From JANQSP01 sp965237565 (lineage in GTDB: Bacteria; Bdellovibrionota; Bdellovibrionia; Bdellovibrionales; UBA1609): 64,000 bases of DNA. The DNA lies in assembly GCA_965237565.1 (NCBI GenBank), contig OZ250145.1, positions 434,001 through 498,000 on the forward strand. Direction: 5' to 3'. The number at the start of each line of letters is the position of its first letter. Within the stretch, counting starts at the first letter, position 1. Below are positions 16,065 to 24,647 of the stretch, piece by piece. The notes beneath the pieces are model-generated. The model was given only the letters and a program-made list of their open reading frames with translations, made no database searches and was not told where the DNA came from. Position numbers and translations under genes: made by a program.

Positions 16065-18515
16065 GTGAAAGACTCCATCCTTCTTCCCCCGAAAAGTTCC
16101 CCGAAATATGACGCTTCTTCGATCCAAGTACTAGAAGGCAGAGAAGCCATTCGGAAACGCCCCGGCATGTATATCGGGGATGTGGGGCAAAGAGGTTACC
16201 ATCACTTGGTTTATGAAATTGTGGATAATTCGGTAGATGAAGCCATGGCGGGTTTTTGTTCTCGTATTTCCGTCACCATTCATCCCAATGAATTTGTGAG
16301 TATAGAAGATAATGGTCGAGGGATTCCCATTGGTAAGCATGAAGGGGGAAAAAGCGCTCTGGAAGTGGTGATGACCGTCTTACACGCAGGAGGGAAATTT
16401 GATCATGATTCTTATAAAGTATCTGGAGGTTTGCATGGAGTGGGAGCCTCTGTCGTCAATGCCTTGTCCAGCTCTTGTTCTGTGAGTGTGCGAAAGGAAG
16501 GACAAGAATGGAAACAAGAATATGAAAAAGGCATTCCCTTGGGTTCTTTAAAAAACCTTGGGCCAAGTGAAACAATTGGGACTCTTACAACTTTTCAACC
16601 TGACCCGGAGATTTTCAACGAAGAAGTGCTGTTTGATTTTGAAACTTTGGTGGCCCGTTTTAGAGAGTTGGCTTTTTTAAATCGAGGGCTTTGCATTGAT
16701 CTAAAAGACGAAAGAGAAGCTTCGTTGAAATCCCAAACTTTTTTATTCACAAATGGTTTGTTAGATTTTATTTCTCATATCAATAAGACAAGGACAAAAG
16801 CCCACCCAGAGATTTTATTTTTTGAAGGAAAGAAAAAGGATGTGGAGCTAGAGGTTGCCTTTCAGTGGAATGATTCTTATTCAGAATCGATTCACACATA
16901 TTGCAACAATATTCACACGATGGAAGGGGGGGTGCATTTGTCCGGCTTGCGGGCGGCTCTCACAAAAGTCATCAATAGCTATGCACAACAAAAAGGCTGG
17001 TTAAAAGATTTTAAAAATTCCTTAGAAGGAGAAGACGTTCGAGAAGGTTTGGCGGCCGTCTTGTCTCTACGATTAAAAGAGCCTCAGTTTGAGGGACAAA
17101 CCAAGACGAAGCTAGGCAACAGTGAAGTCAAAGGACTGGTAGAATCTTTTGTTCAAGAAAATTTAACTGATTGGTTTGATAAAAATCCTTCCTCTGCAAA
17201 AAAAATTATTGAAAAATGTATCAAGTCCGCAACCGCTCGCCTTGCCGCTCGAAAAGCTCGTGAATTGACCAGAAGGAAAACAGCTTTAGACGGAGCTTCT
17301 TTGCCTGGGAAAATTGCGGACTGTCAGGAAACAGATCCAGCACTTTGTGAACTTTTTTTAGTGGAAGGAGATTCAGCGGGAGGAAGTGCCAAGCAGGCAA
17401 GAGATCGAAAGAACCAAGCGGTTTTACCCTTACGTGGAAAGATTATTAATGTGGAAAAAGCCCGCTTCGAAAAAGTTCTCTCCAATGAAGAGATCAGAAC
17501 CATCATCATGGCTTTGGGTGCAGGAGTTGGTAAAAATGATATGGATATTGCTAAAATTCGCTACCACAAAATCATTATTATGACAGATGCTGATGTAGAT
17601 GGTTCTCATATCCGAACTTTGCTTTTAACCTTTTTTTATCGTCAAATGCCTCAAATTTTAGAAAAGGGTTATGTATACATTGCTCAGCCACCTCTTTACA
17701 AAGTCAAAAAGGGAGCGGAGGAAAAATATCTAAAAGATGAAAAAGCTCTCAACCAATATCTGTTGGATAAACAGCTGTCTCAGATGCAGTTTGTTCCCTC
17801 TAATGGGACGCAAAGATCTTTTTCATCTGAGCAAAAAAAATCTTTCATCTCTAACATTCGGAATCGACAAAAGTTGCTAAATAAAATGAGCGTACGCATG
17901 AACAAAGAGAGTCTCATTTTTTTCTCTAGCTTAAAAGAAAGTTTGTCTTCCTTGCTAGAAGATTTTCAGAAAATTAAAGATTCCTTCCAAAGATTTAAAC
18001 AAAAAATTGAGCCTTCTGACAAAACTTCTTCTGTTTCCCTAGAGCTTCATTCTGTGGGCGAGGAATCCTCCTTTTCTATTCAAAGCGAGCAATATGGACG
18101 GAGAAAAACCAGTGTCTTTGATAAGCAGTTGGCTGAGTCCTTGGAGTGGAAGCAATTGGAAGAGCTTTCCAAAAAATTGCTATCTTTTCTTTTGCTTCCT
18201 TTTAAGGTGCAGTGGAATTTAGAAGAAGTTTCGCAATCGCAATTTTTTCACAAGTACGAAAGTTTTTATGAAGAGTTGCTCACTCATGCAAAAAAAGGTT
18301 TTTATATACAAAGATATAAAGGTCTTGGAGAAATGAATCCAGATCAGCTTTGGGAGACTACTTTGGATTCCAAAAATCGTCGCTTGTTGCGTATCATTTT
18401 GGGAGATTCTGCAGAGGCTGATGAAACTTTCAGTGTTCTCATGGGCGAAGTGGTGGAACCAAGAAAACAATTTATTTACAACAACGCTTTGAATACGGGT
18501 CAATTGGATATTTAA
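16065..18515 (+). CDS. gyrB: DNA gyrase subunit B
   Basis: ATPase/TOPRIM half of gyrase, the topoisomerase that adds negative supercoils. 816 aa. The GHKL ATPase domain shows EIVDNSVDEAMAGF, EDNGRGIP and GGKFDHDSYKVSGGLHGVGA. The TOPRIM domain has EGDSAGGSAKQARDRKNQAV and the metal-binding MTDADVDGSHIRTLL. The C-terminal QRYKGLGEMNPDQLWETT is the GyrA-interacting tail. The start is GTG 16065 with AGAGGAAAA upstream. Only 4 nt separate it from gyrA. Confidence 0.97.
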   Translation: MKDSILLPPKSSPKYDASSIQVLEGREAIRKRPGMYIGDVGQRGYHHLVYEIVDNSVDEAMAGFCSRISVTIHPNEFVSIEDNGRGIPIGKHEGGKSALEVVMTVLHAGGKFDHDSYKVSGGLHGVGASVVNALSSSCSVSVRKEGQEWKQEYEKGIPLGSLKNLGPSETIGTLTTFQPDPEIFNEEVLFDFETLVARFRELAFLNRGLCIDLKDEREASLKSQTFLFTNGLLDFISHINKTRTKAHPEILFFEGKKKDVELEVAFQWNDSYSESIHTYCNNIHTMEGGVHLSGLRAALTKVINSYAQQKGWLKDFKNSLEGEDVREGLAAVLSLRLKEPQFEGQTKTKLGNSEVKGLVESFVQENLTDWFDKNPSSAKKIIEKCIKSATARLAARKARELTRRKTALDGASLPGKIADCQETDPALCELFLVEGDSAGGSAKQARDRKNQAVLPLRGKIINVEKARFEKVLSNEEIRTIIMALGAGVGKNDMDIAKIRYHKIIIMTDADVDGSHIRTLLLTFFYRQMPQILEKGYVYIAQPPLYKVKKGAEEKYLKDEKALNQYLLDKQLSQMQFVPSNGTQRSFSSEQKKSFISNIRNRQKLLNKMSVRMNKESLIFFSSLKESLSSLLEDFQKIKDSFQRFKQKIEPSDKTSSVSLELHSVGEESSFSIQSEQYGRRKTSVFDKQLAESLEWKQLEELSKKLLSFLLLPFKVQWNLEEVSQSQFFHKYESFYEELLTHAKKGFYIQRYKGLGEMNPDQLWETTLDSKNRRLLRIILGDSAEADETFSVLMGEVVEPRKQFIYNNALNTGQLDI

Positions 18516-18519
18516 GACG

Positions 18520-20985
18520 ATGAAGCCAAAAGAAAATTTTATCTCAGACATAGATATCAATCAAGAGATGAGAGAGTCTTACCTTCAATACTCTATGAGT
18601 GTGATTGTGGGGCGGGCCTTACCGGATGTGCGAGATGGTTTGAAGCCTGTGCATAGAAGAATCCTGTTCGCCATGAAAATTTTAAAAAATACCCACGACA
18701 AAGCTTACAAAAAATCTGCTCGTGTAGTTGGAGATGTGATTGGAAAATATCATCCGCACGGAGACGCAGCTGTTTACGATAGCATAGTCAGAATGGCACA
18801 AGACTTTTCCATGAGGCACCCTCTTGTGGATGGGCAAGGGAATTTTGGTTCTGTGGACGGAGATGCCCCAGCGGCTCCTCGGTACACGGAAGTACGAATG
18901 ACGGCTTTGGCAGAAAAATTATTGGAGGATATAGACAAACAGACCATTCCCTTTATTTGGAACTATGATGATACCTTACTCATTCCGCAAGTCTTACCAG
19001 CACAGTTCCCCAACCTGTTGATCAATGGGAGTGAAGGAATCGCCGTGGGAATGGCCTCTCGTATTCCTCCTCACAATCTCTCGGAGGTGATTTCCGCATG
19101 TGTAGTTTTGATTCAAAATCCTGAAGCCTCTGATGAAGACCTGATGCAAAAAGTTTTGGGCCCTGATTTTCCAACTGCTGGAATCATTAAATCTCGTGTA
19201 GGCTTGCTCTCTGCTTATAAGACCGGGAAAGGAGTGATCACCGTTCAAGCTAAAACAGAAATTATTCAGGAAAAAGGCAGAGATATCATTTTAGTCCATG
19301 AGCTTCCGTATCAGGTGAATAAGGCTCGTTTGATTGAAGGGATGGCCTTTTTAATAAAAGAGAAAAAAATTGAGGGAATTTCAGATATCAGGGACGAATC
19401 TTCCAGAGAAGGAATGAGAGTAGTGATCACTTTAAAAAGAAAAGAAAACGCTCAAGTGATTTTGAATCGGCTATTCAAACACACTTCCCTGCGGACACGT
19501 TTTGGAATCATTTTCTTAGCTCTTGATCACCAGAACCAACCGCAACTTTTTTCCTTGAGAAAAATGCTCAAGGCTTTTATCGAACATCGCTATATCGTGG
19601 TCACAAAAAGACTTATATTTGATCTGAAAAAAGCTCAACAAAGAGCTCATATTTTAGAAGGTTTGAAAAAGGCCATGGCATCTATTTCAGAGGTCATTCA
19701 GGCTGTCCGTTCTTCAAAAGATACGGCCACTGCTCGTGTTCTTCTGATGAAAAAGTTTCTTCTTTCAAAGGAACAGGCTCAAGCAATTTTGGATATGCGT
19801 CTTCAAAAATTGACCAGTCTGGAAAGAGAGAAGATTTTTAAAGAATTAGAAAGTCTCTTGAAACAAATTAGCGAAACCCAAAGCATCCTAGCGAGCAAAG
19901 AACAAATTTATAAAGTGATTGAAAAAGAGCTTTTGGAAATTCAGTCCAAATTTTCTTCTCCGAGAAGAACCCAAATTGAATATGATGACGAAGAAGAAGT
20001 AACGGACAAGGATCTCATTTCCAAAGAAGATGTACTTTTGATTCTTAACTCTGATGGCGGAATCAAACGAATCTCTTTGCAAGAGTATCGACTCCAGAAA
20101 AGAGGAGGAACTGGCTTAAAAGGAAGTTCCAGCACTCTAGAAAGCGGACCCAGAGTGTGGAAAACTCTTTGTGTGAATACTCATAGCACTGTGTTGGTTT
20201 TGACAGATAGAGGACGTCTTTATTGGCTAGAGGCTTTTCGCATCCCCCAAATGAGCCGTACTTCCAAAGGCAGATCAATCAGAAACTTCCTTCCTCTGCA
20301 ATCCGATGAGGAAGTGCAAGTAGTTTTACCGGTAGAGTCTTTTTCTAAACCAAATGCTCATTTGTGTTTGATGACAAAGAAAGGAATTTTTAAAAAATCA
20401 AAACTTCAACTGTTTTCAAAACCCAGAAAGACCGGCATCTTTGCTGTCAATTTGGGAGAAGGAGACCGATTGGTTTCTGCCTGCATCAGTTCTTCAGAAG
20501 AAGATATTTTTATTTTAACTAAGAATGGATTTTGTATTCGCTTTTCGGAAGAAAGTGTAAGAAACGTGGGGCGAACAGCAAGAGGAGTGAAAGGAATTTC
20601 CTTGCGAAAAGGAGATGAGGTTATTGGCATGGATAATATTGAAAGAAAGTCTAAGGCAAACTTTTTAACTGTGAGCCAAAAAGCTTTTGGGAAAAGAACC
20701 ATTTTGACAAAATGCCGGTCTCAAAAAAGAGGAGGCAAAGGATTGATTGCCCACAAAATCACACAGAGGACAGGGCCTTTGGTATGTGCCCATATTATTG
20801 AAGAAGAAGAATCTCAACAAATCGTTTTGATGACAAATCAGGGCCAATCCATTCGATTCTCTTGCAAGGAAGTTTCTCTGATTGGGCGTTTTACTCAAGG
20901 CGTTCGATTGATGAAATTAAAATCAGGGGAACAAGTGAGTTCTACAAGTCTAATAGAGGAAAAAGACAATTCTGAAGAAAAATAA
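18520..20985 (+). CDS. gyrA: DNA gyrase subunit A
   Basis: DNA breakage-reunion subunit. 821 aa. The catalytic tyrosine is Y122 in APRYTEVRM. The quinolone-determining region reads YHPHGDAAVYDSIVRMAQ (77-94), so the residue at the E. coli Ser83 position is Ala83, while Asp87 is kept. The C-terminal pinwheel begins about residue 500; QKRGGTGLKGSS serves as a GyrA-box (canonical QRRGGKGRxG) and a second related QKRGGKGLIAHK occurs later. The last codons overlap the start of the next gene by 14 nt. Confidence 0.97.
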   Translation: MKPKENFISDIDINQEMRESYLQYSMSVIVGRALPDVRDGLKPVHRRILFAMKILKNTHDKAYKKSARVVGDVIGKYHPHGDAAVYDSIVRMAQDFSMRHPLVDGQGNFGSVDGDAPAAPRYTEVRMTALAEKLLEDIDKQTIPFIWNYDDTLLIPQVLPAQFPNLLINGSEGIAVGMASRIPPHNLSEVISACVVLIQNPEASDEDLMQKVLGPDFPTAGIIKSRVGLLSAYKTGKGVITVQAKTEIIQEKGRDIILVHELPYQVNKARLIEGMAFLIKEKKIEGISDIRDESSREGMRVVITLKRKENAQVILNRLFKHTSLRTRFGIIFLALDHQNQPQLFSLRKMLKAFIEHRYIVVTKRLIFDLKKAQQRAHILEGLKKAMASISEVIQAVRSSKDTATARVLLMKKFLLSKEQAQAILDMRLQKLTSLEREKIFKELESLLKQISETQSILASKEQIYKVIEKELLEIQSKFSSPRRTQIEYDDEEEVTDKDLISKEDVLLILNSDGGIKRISLQEYRLQKRGGTGLKGSSSTLESGPRVWKTLCVNTHSTVLVLTDRGRLYWLEAFRIPQMSRTSKGRSIRNFLPLQSDEEVQVVLPVESFSKPNAHLCLMTKKGIFKKSKLQLFSKPRKTGIFAVNLGEGDRLVSACISSSEEDIFILTKNGFCIRFSEESVRNVGRTARGVKGISLRKGDEVIGMDNIERKSKANFLTVSQKAFGKRTILTKCRSQKRGGKGLIAHKITQRTGPLVCAHIIEEEESQQIVLMTNQGQSIRFSCKEVSLIGRFTQGVRLMKLKSGEQVSSTSLIEEKDNSEEK

Positions 20986-21718
20986 CGCTATTTTTCTTTC
21001 TTTTTTTTTCTTTGCAGGATGTTTTTATTTTGTTGATCCGATAAGAAAAGCTGAGAAATCTATTTCGAAGGGAAACTGTCAGGAAGCACAAAAATTTTTC
21101 CTTTTATCTTCAAAAAGGCCATTGGATTTTGCTGAGAGAGCTTCTCAAGCTTGTGCAGAAAAAAATGCTTGGTTTGACGAATATTTATTCAAAAGAAGCA
21201 AAGAGCATAAAAAAATTTTCTATGCAAAAAAATTAGCAGAACGCTATTTTGTGAAACAAAAAAAATACCAAAAAGCTCTACCGAGTTATTTTTTTCTAAA
21301 AAATAAGGCTCGTAAACCTGAAGAAAAAGCATTCTATTCTCTTCGAATTGCGACCATTTTCTTTGAGTTAGGGTTTTGGAAGCAAAGTTTGATAGAAATC
21401 AAAAACCAGTTACAAATTCCCTTTTTAAACTCAGAAAGAAAAATGGATTTTTTGTTTCTCAAATCTCGTGTCCTTTTAATGCAAGCAGAATATGATTTGG
21501 CTGAAAAAATATTTTACCAAATAAAGAAACAAGACCCTTCATATTTTGCACAACACAAAATATTTTTGTATCTTTCTCTCATTCATGAATCGCAAAAAAA
21601 TTTTCACCAAGCCATCATGGAGTTAGAGCTTTTTAAAGACAGCTCTAGTTTTTTACTTGAAAAAATTGGCAGGTTAAAGTTGAGACAAAAAAATCAACCG
21701 GGGATCATCTCATTTTGA
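20972..21718 (+). CDS. Predicted lipoprotein with helical repeats, non-standard start codon
   Basis: Unknown function. Read in its only open frame from just after an in-frame TAG at 20954, the product begins (L/M)KKNNAIFLSFFFFAGC, a good lipoprotein signal with Cys17 as the lipidated residue. No ATG, GTG or TTG exists before the signal. CTG at 20972 or ATT at 20969 must serve, both correctly placed 8-11 nt after AGAGGA inside the 3' end of gyrA. Starting at the first TTG (21122) would remove the signal. The rest (248 aa in all) is amphipathic helix with TPR-like pairs such as KYQKALPSYFFLKNKARKP and AEYDLAEKIFYQIKKQDPSY. It overlaps the atpI start by 4 nt, so it may be co-transcribed with the Fo genes. 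Confidence 0.7.
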   Translation: MKKNNAIFLSFFFFAGCFYFVDPIRKAEKSISKGNCQEAQKFFLLSSKRPLDFAERASQACAEKNAWFDEYLFKRSKEHKKIFYAKKLAERYFVKQKKYQKALPSYFFLKNKARKPEEKAFYSLRIATIFFELGFWKQSLIEIKNQLQIPFLNSERKMDFLFLKSRVLLMQAEYDLAEKIFYQIKKQDPSYFAQHKIFLYLSLIHESQKNFHQAIMELELFKDSSSFLLEKIGRLKLRQKNQPGIISF

Positions 21719-21903
21719 AGAAGAAGGCTTTTTTACTAATTGGCATGGGGTTTGAGGCGGTGATCTTGTTGTGGATTTTTATTTATTTGGGCCAAATCTT
21801 GGATTCTCGCTTAGGTAGCAAGGGCTTGGCTGTATCGGGGTTTGTCATTTTGGCAATAACAATTTGGTTTTATCAATTATTCAAGTTATTTCAGAATAAG
21901 TAA
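21715..21903 (+). CDS. atpI: ATP synthase-associated small membrane protein (AtpI/AtpZ family)
   Basis: 62 aa with two membrane helices (LLIGMGFEAVILLWIFIYLG and AVSGFVILAITIWFYQLF) joined by a short polar GQILDSRLGSKG loop. The G-x-x-x-E in the first helix and the LG..LD motif match the AtpZ/AtpI family, which helps c-ring assembly or acts as a Mg transporter in other bacteria. It starts at TTG 21715, overlapping the upstream stop as TTGA, and lies 23 bp before atpB, the usual position. Confidence 0.8.
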   Translation: MKKKAFLLIGMGFEAVILLWIFIYLGQILDSRLGSKGLAVSGFVILAITIWFYQLFKLFQNK

Positions 21904-21926
21904 AAATTTTATTGGATCGAATGTAA

Positions 21927-22616
21927 ATGTCACATTTTTATTGGCTTGAGTTGCTTCCTTTTTTTGAGAACGAACATCTTCACATTGCTCATATACTTGT
22001 TGTGGCAATGATTGTAGTGGCTCTGACTTTTTTTGCGAGGCGAGCCTTGAAAAAGGCCCAAGACCCTCTCGTTCCGGATGATCGTTTCTCGGTCAAAGCT
22101 TTTATGGAAAATTTTGTTTCTATCATTTCCAGTTTATCCGATTTGGTTGTGGGTGCTGTTGGCAGGCCCTTTGTTCCCTTTTTTGCATCTATGTTTTTGT
22201 TTATTTGGTTCAATAATTTGTTGGGTCTTTTGCCGGGGATGGGAGCAGCGACCGGTGATCTCAATACTTCCTTAGCCCTCGGTGTATTTTCATTTTTTGT
22301 TTACAATATATATGGCTTTAAAGAGCATGGATGGGCGTATTTAAAGCAACTTATGGGCCCAGTTTTGTTTTTGGCTCCTATGATGTTTCTCATCGAGATG
22401 ATCTCTCATTTAGTCAGGCCTTTTAGTTTGGGGCTTAGACTTTATGGAAATATCATGGGGGACCACACTGTGTTTTCTATTTTTTTGGATCTAGTGCCCT
22501 TAGGAATTCCTGTCATTTTTTATTTTTTGGGCTTTTTTGTCAGCACGATGCAAGCCTTTATTTTTACCATTTTAAGCATGGTTTATATGAGTATTGCCTT
22601 GTCACATGAACATTGA
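21927..22616 (+). CDS. atpB: ATP synthase Fo a subunit
   Basis: Stator half of the proton channel. 229 aa with about five or six membrane helices. The essential arginine is in PFSLGLRLYGNIMGDH, the most conserved helix of the family, and FIWFNNLLGLLPGM is the matching earlier motif. The C-terminal helix MQAFIFTILSMVYMSIALSHEH is also typical (QAYIFT...LS). It overlaps the long frame upstream of atpE, but the true atpE start is about 100 bp further on. This group (atpI-B-E) is separated from atpF'FHAG by the origin region. Confidence 0.96.
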   Translation: MSHFYWLELLPFFENEHLHIAHILVVAMIVVALTFFARRALKKAQDPLVPDDRFSVKAFMENFVSIISSLSDLVVGAVGRPFVPFFASMFLFIWFNNLLGLLPGMGAATGDLNTSLALGVFSFFVYNIYGFKEHGWAYLKQLMGPVLFLAPMMFLIEMISHLVRPFSLGLRLYGNIMGDHTVFSIFLDLVPLGIPVIFYFLGFFVSTMQAFIFTILSMVYMSIALSHEH

Positions 22617-22720
22617 TAAAAAATACGACTCAGCCCACAAAAGCTTGCAAAGTTATGGGGCTTAATTACATTGCGAAAGTGATACCTAATAACTTCACAA
22701 AAAAAGAAAGGGGCAAAGCG

Positions 22721-23065
22721 GTGAAAAGTTTTTTAAATAAGAAAATGTGGTCTATGATAGCTATTTTCCTAAGCTTTTTTCCAATGGAGTGGCTCTATGC
22801 TGCTGAATCAGCCATGGAGATGGAACAACAGGGAACTGGGAAAAGTGGGCTCTACGCTTTGGCTGCAGGTTTGGCGATTGCAATTGCTGCCTTTGGGGGC
22901 GCCCTAGGGCAAGGCCGTGTGGGAGCGGCAACGATGGAGGGAATTGCACGAAATCCTCAAGCACAAAAAATTATGTTTATTCCTATGATCATTGTTTTGG
23001 CTTTGATTGAATCTTTTGTGATTTTTTCTTTTGCCGTAGCGATGATTATTGCTGGAAAAATTTGA
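22721..23065 (+). CDS. atpE: ATP synthase Fo c subunit (proteolipid)
   Basis: Forms the rotating c-ring. I place the start at GTG 22721, preceded by AAAGGGG with 7-nt spacing. This gives 114 aa: a signal-like N-terminal segment (MWSMIAIFLSFFPMEWLYAAE) and then the two-helix hairpin. Helix 1 is glycine/alanine-rich (LAAGLAIAIAAFGGALGQG), the loop is ARNPQAQ, and helix 2 carries the ion-binding glutamate in LALIESFVIFSF. An upstream in-frame start at 22613 would add 36 residues of no family resemblance. The Gln in GQG and the Glu-Ser pair are also ligands in Na+-type rings, but both occur in H+ enzymes too. Confidence 0.93.
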   Translation: MKSFLNKKMWSMIAIFLSFFPMEWLYAAESAMEMEQQGTGKSGLYALAAGLAIAIAAFGGALGQGRVGAATMEGIARNPQAQKIMFIPMIIVLALIESFVIFSFAVAMIIAGKI

Positions 23066-23182
23066 TTCTTCTATAAAAAGTTTTTTACTTTTTAAGAAAT
23101 TTTTTTCAAAAGCTTCCATGGCTTTATCAAATTTTCTATCCTCAATGAGTAACCAGCCTTCAAAAAAATATACGTTATTCAA
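23066..23182 (-). pseudogene. Possible TPR-gene fragment antisense between atpE and the phosphomutase gene
   Basis: Directly after the phosphomutase stop, the minus strand encodes NNVYFFEGWLLIEDRKFDKA followed by MEAFEKNF, which has the residue spacing of a single tetratricopeptide repeat (Y..G.L....F..A...F). The frame then runs into the antisense of atpE, where it makes no sense as a protein. There is no ribosome site before its TTG. It could be the stump of a lost downstream gene, or chance in AT-rich DNA. Confidence 0.25.
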
Positions 23183-23198
23183 AGGAATATGTTTATTT

Positions 23199-24617
23199 TT
23201 AGCTTTGAGATCTTTTGTGCAAACTTTCTTTTTTGATTTCTAAAATCTGATAAAAGCTTTTTTGCAGAGAAAGTAATTCTTGCTTTGTTTTTGCTCCAAA
23301 TCGTAGGGTGATTTCGTCTTGTGTGTTGGAAAGGCGAGCCAATCCCCAAGAGTGATTGGAAAGTCGCACACGCAATCCGTCGATAAGGCAACAATCGGCG
23401 TTCTTTTTTGTCCCATAATGGTGTTTTAACTTTTGAAGATTCGCAAAAGCTTTTGTAGCTGGGGTGGAAAAACGTAATTCATTGGTATTGATTTCCGCTT
23501 TTTTTGGCAAACATTTTTCTGGACTAAGATTTTTCTTTGAGAGAATTTCTAGCAATCGCAAAGATCCATAAATACTGTCATCAACAGGGAATTGATTCTT
23601 GTCTTGGAAGAAAAAATGCCCACTAAACTCCCCTCCAAAAAGAGCCTTTGTTTCCAAAGTTTTTTGCCGAATCAAGCTGTGTCCCGATTTCCATATCAAA
23701 GTTCTTGCTCCTTTCTCTTTTAAGAATTCAAAAAACCAATCTGCACATTTTACGTCTGCAACAACGAGAGGATCTTTTTTTTTGCTTTGAGAGAAAATAT
23801 CAGAAAGGAGCAGTGCCATTAGTTCATCTCCATGAAAAATCCGACCTGTTTTTCCTACCAAAACGAGGCGGTCCCCATCTCCGTCAAAAGCCAAACCGAA
23901 GGATAAATTATTTTTTGTAACATTTTCTTGTAAAGATTCTAGATTCTTTTCCAAGGAAGGATCTGGGGAATGATTGGGGAAACGGCCATCTGGCTTTTCA
24001 TACATCCATGAAATTTTTAGATCGAAAGCTGAAAAGATTTTTTTTGCCAAAGGGCCACAGGCTCCATTTCCACAGTCAATTGCAAAGTTTTGGCTACTTC
24101 TTAAATGAGGGAATTGGCTCTTTGTGTAATTCAAGTAGGTAGCACTTATATCTAGGGGTCTTACTCGGCCTGCTCGTTTTGTCGTTTTTGAAAATTTTTG
24201 TTTGGAAAGAAGGGTTTTTATTTCTAAAAGTTCTTGGTCACAAAGAGTTCTTTTTTGCAACATGAGCTTAAAGCCATTGTCAGCAGGAGGGTTGTGACTG
24301 GCTGTGATCATAATGGAAGCTTGAATTTTTGGTTCAAAAAAATAAGAGGCGAGAAAACAAGCAGGGCTAGGCACAATTCCCAAAAAATAAACTTCTGCTC
24401 CAGCATCAGCAAAGCTAGAACAAAGTTGTTTGGCAATCTCTGGACTGCTTTTACGACTGTCGTGAGCCAAGGCAATGTGCAAGGGATTGGGGACTTTTTC
24501 TTTCTCAGCAAAACGAAGAAAAGCCCAAGCAAGGGAATCGACAAAATCCAGATCAAAATCTTTTTTGTAGCATCCTCTCAAATCATTTTTTCTAAAAATT
24601 TTTTCATTAAATTTCAT
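23199..24617 (-). CDS. Phosphomannomutase/phosphoglucomutase (alpha-D-phosphohexomutase)
   Basis: Interconverts hexose 6- and 1-phosphates for nucleotide-sugar synthesis (LPS, exopolysaccharide). 472 aa with the four domains of the AlgC/ManB family. The active-site serine loop is MITASHNPPADNGFKL at about 107-122, the Mg-binding loop DGDGDRLVLVG at about 245, the sugar-binding loop GGEFSGHFFF, and a C-terminal phosphate-binding domain includes DGLRVRLSNHSWGLARLSNT (expected RxSNTxP; here RLSNTQ). The start MKFNEKIFRKNDLRG matches the family opening IFR..DIRG. Dual specificity cannot be told from sequence. Confidence 0.9.
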   Translation of the reverse strand: MKFNEKIFRKNDLRGCYKKDFDLDFVDSLAWAFLRFAEKEKVPNPLHIALAHDSRKSSPEIAKQLCSSFADAGAEVYFLGIVPSPACFLASYFFEPKIQASIMITASHNPPADNGFKLMLQKRTLCDQELLEIKTLLSKQKFSKTTKRAGRVRPLDISATYLNYTKSQFPHLRSSQNFAIDCGNGACGPLAKKIFSAFDLKISWMYEKPDGRFPNHSPDPSLEKNLESLQENVTKNNLSFGLAFDGDGDRLVLVGKTGRIFHGDELMALLLSDIFSQSKKKDPLVVADVKCADWFFEFLKEKGARTLIWKSGHSLIRQKTLETKALFGGEFSGHFFFQDKNQFPVDDSIYGSLRLLEILSKKNLSPEKCLPKKAEINTNELRFSTPATKAFANLQKLKHHYGTKKNADCCLIDGLRVRLSNHSWGLARLSNTQDEITLRFGAKTKQELLSLQKSFYQILEIKKESLHKRSQS

Positions 24618-24647
24618 ATTTAAAAACTGTTTCTTTTGGTATGAAAA

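Noticed and set aside
22613..22720. 36-residue N-terminal extension of atpE
   Set aside because: No similarity to c subunits; the GTG at 22721 has a well-spaced AAAGGGG.
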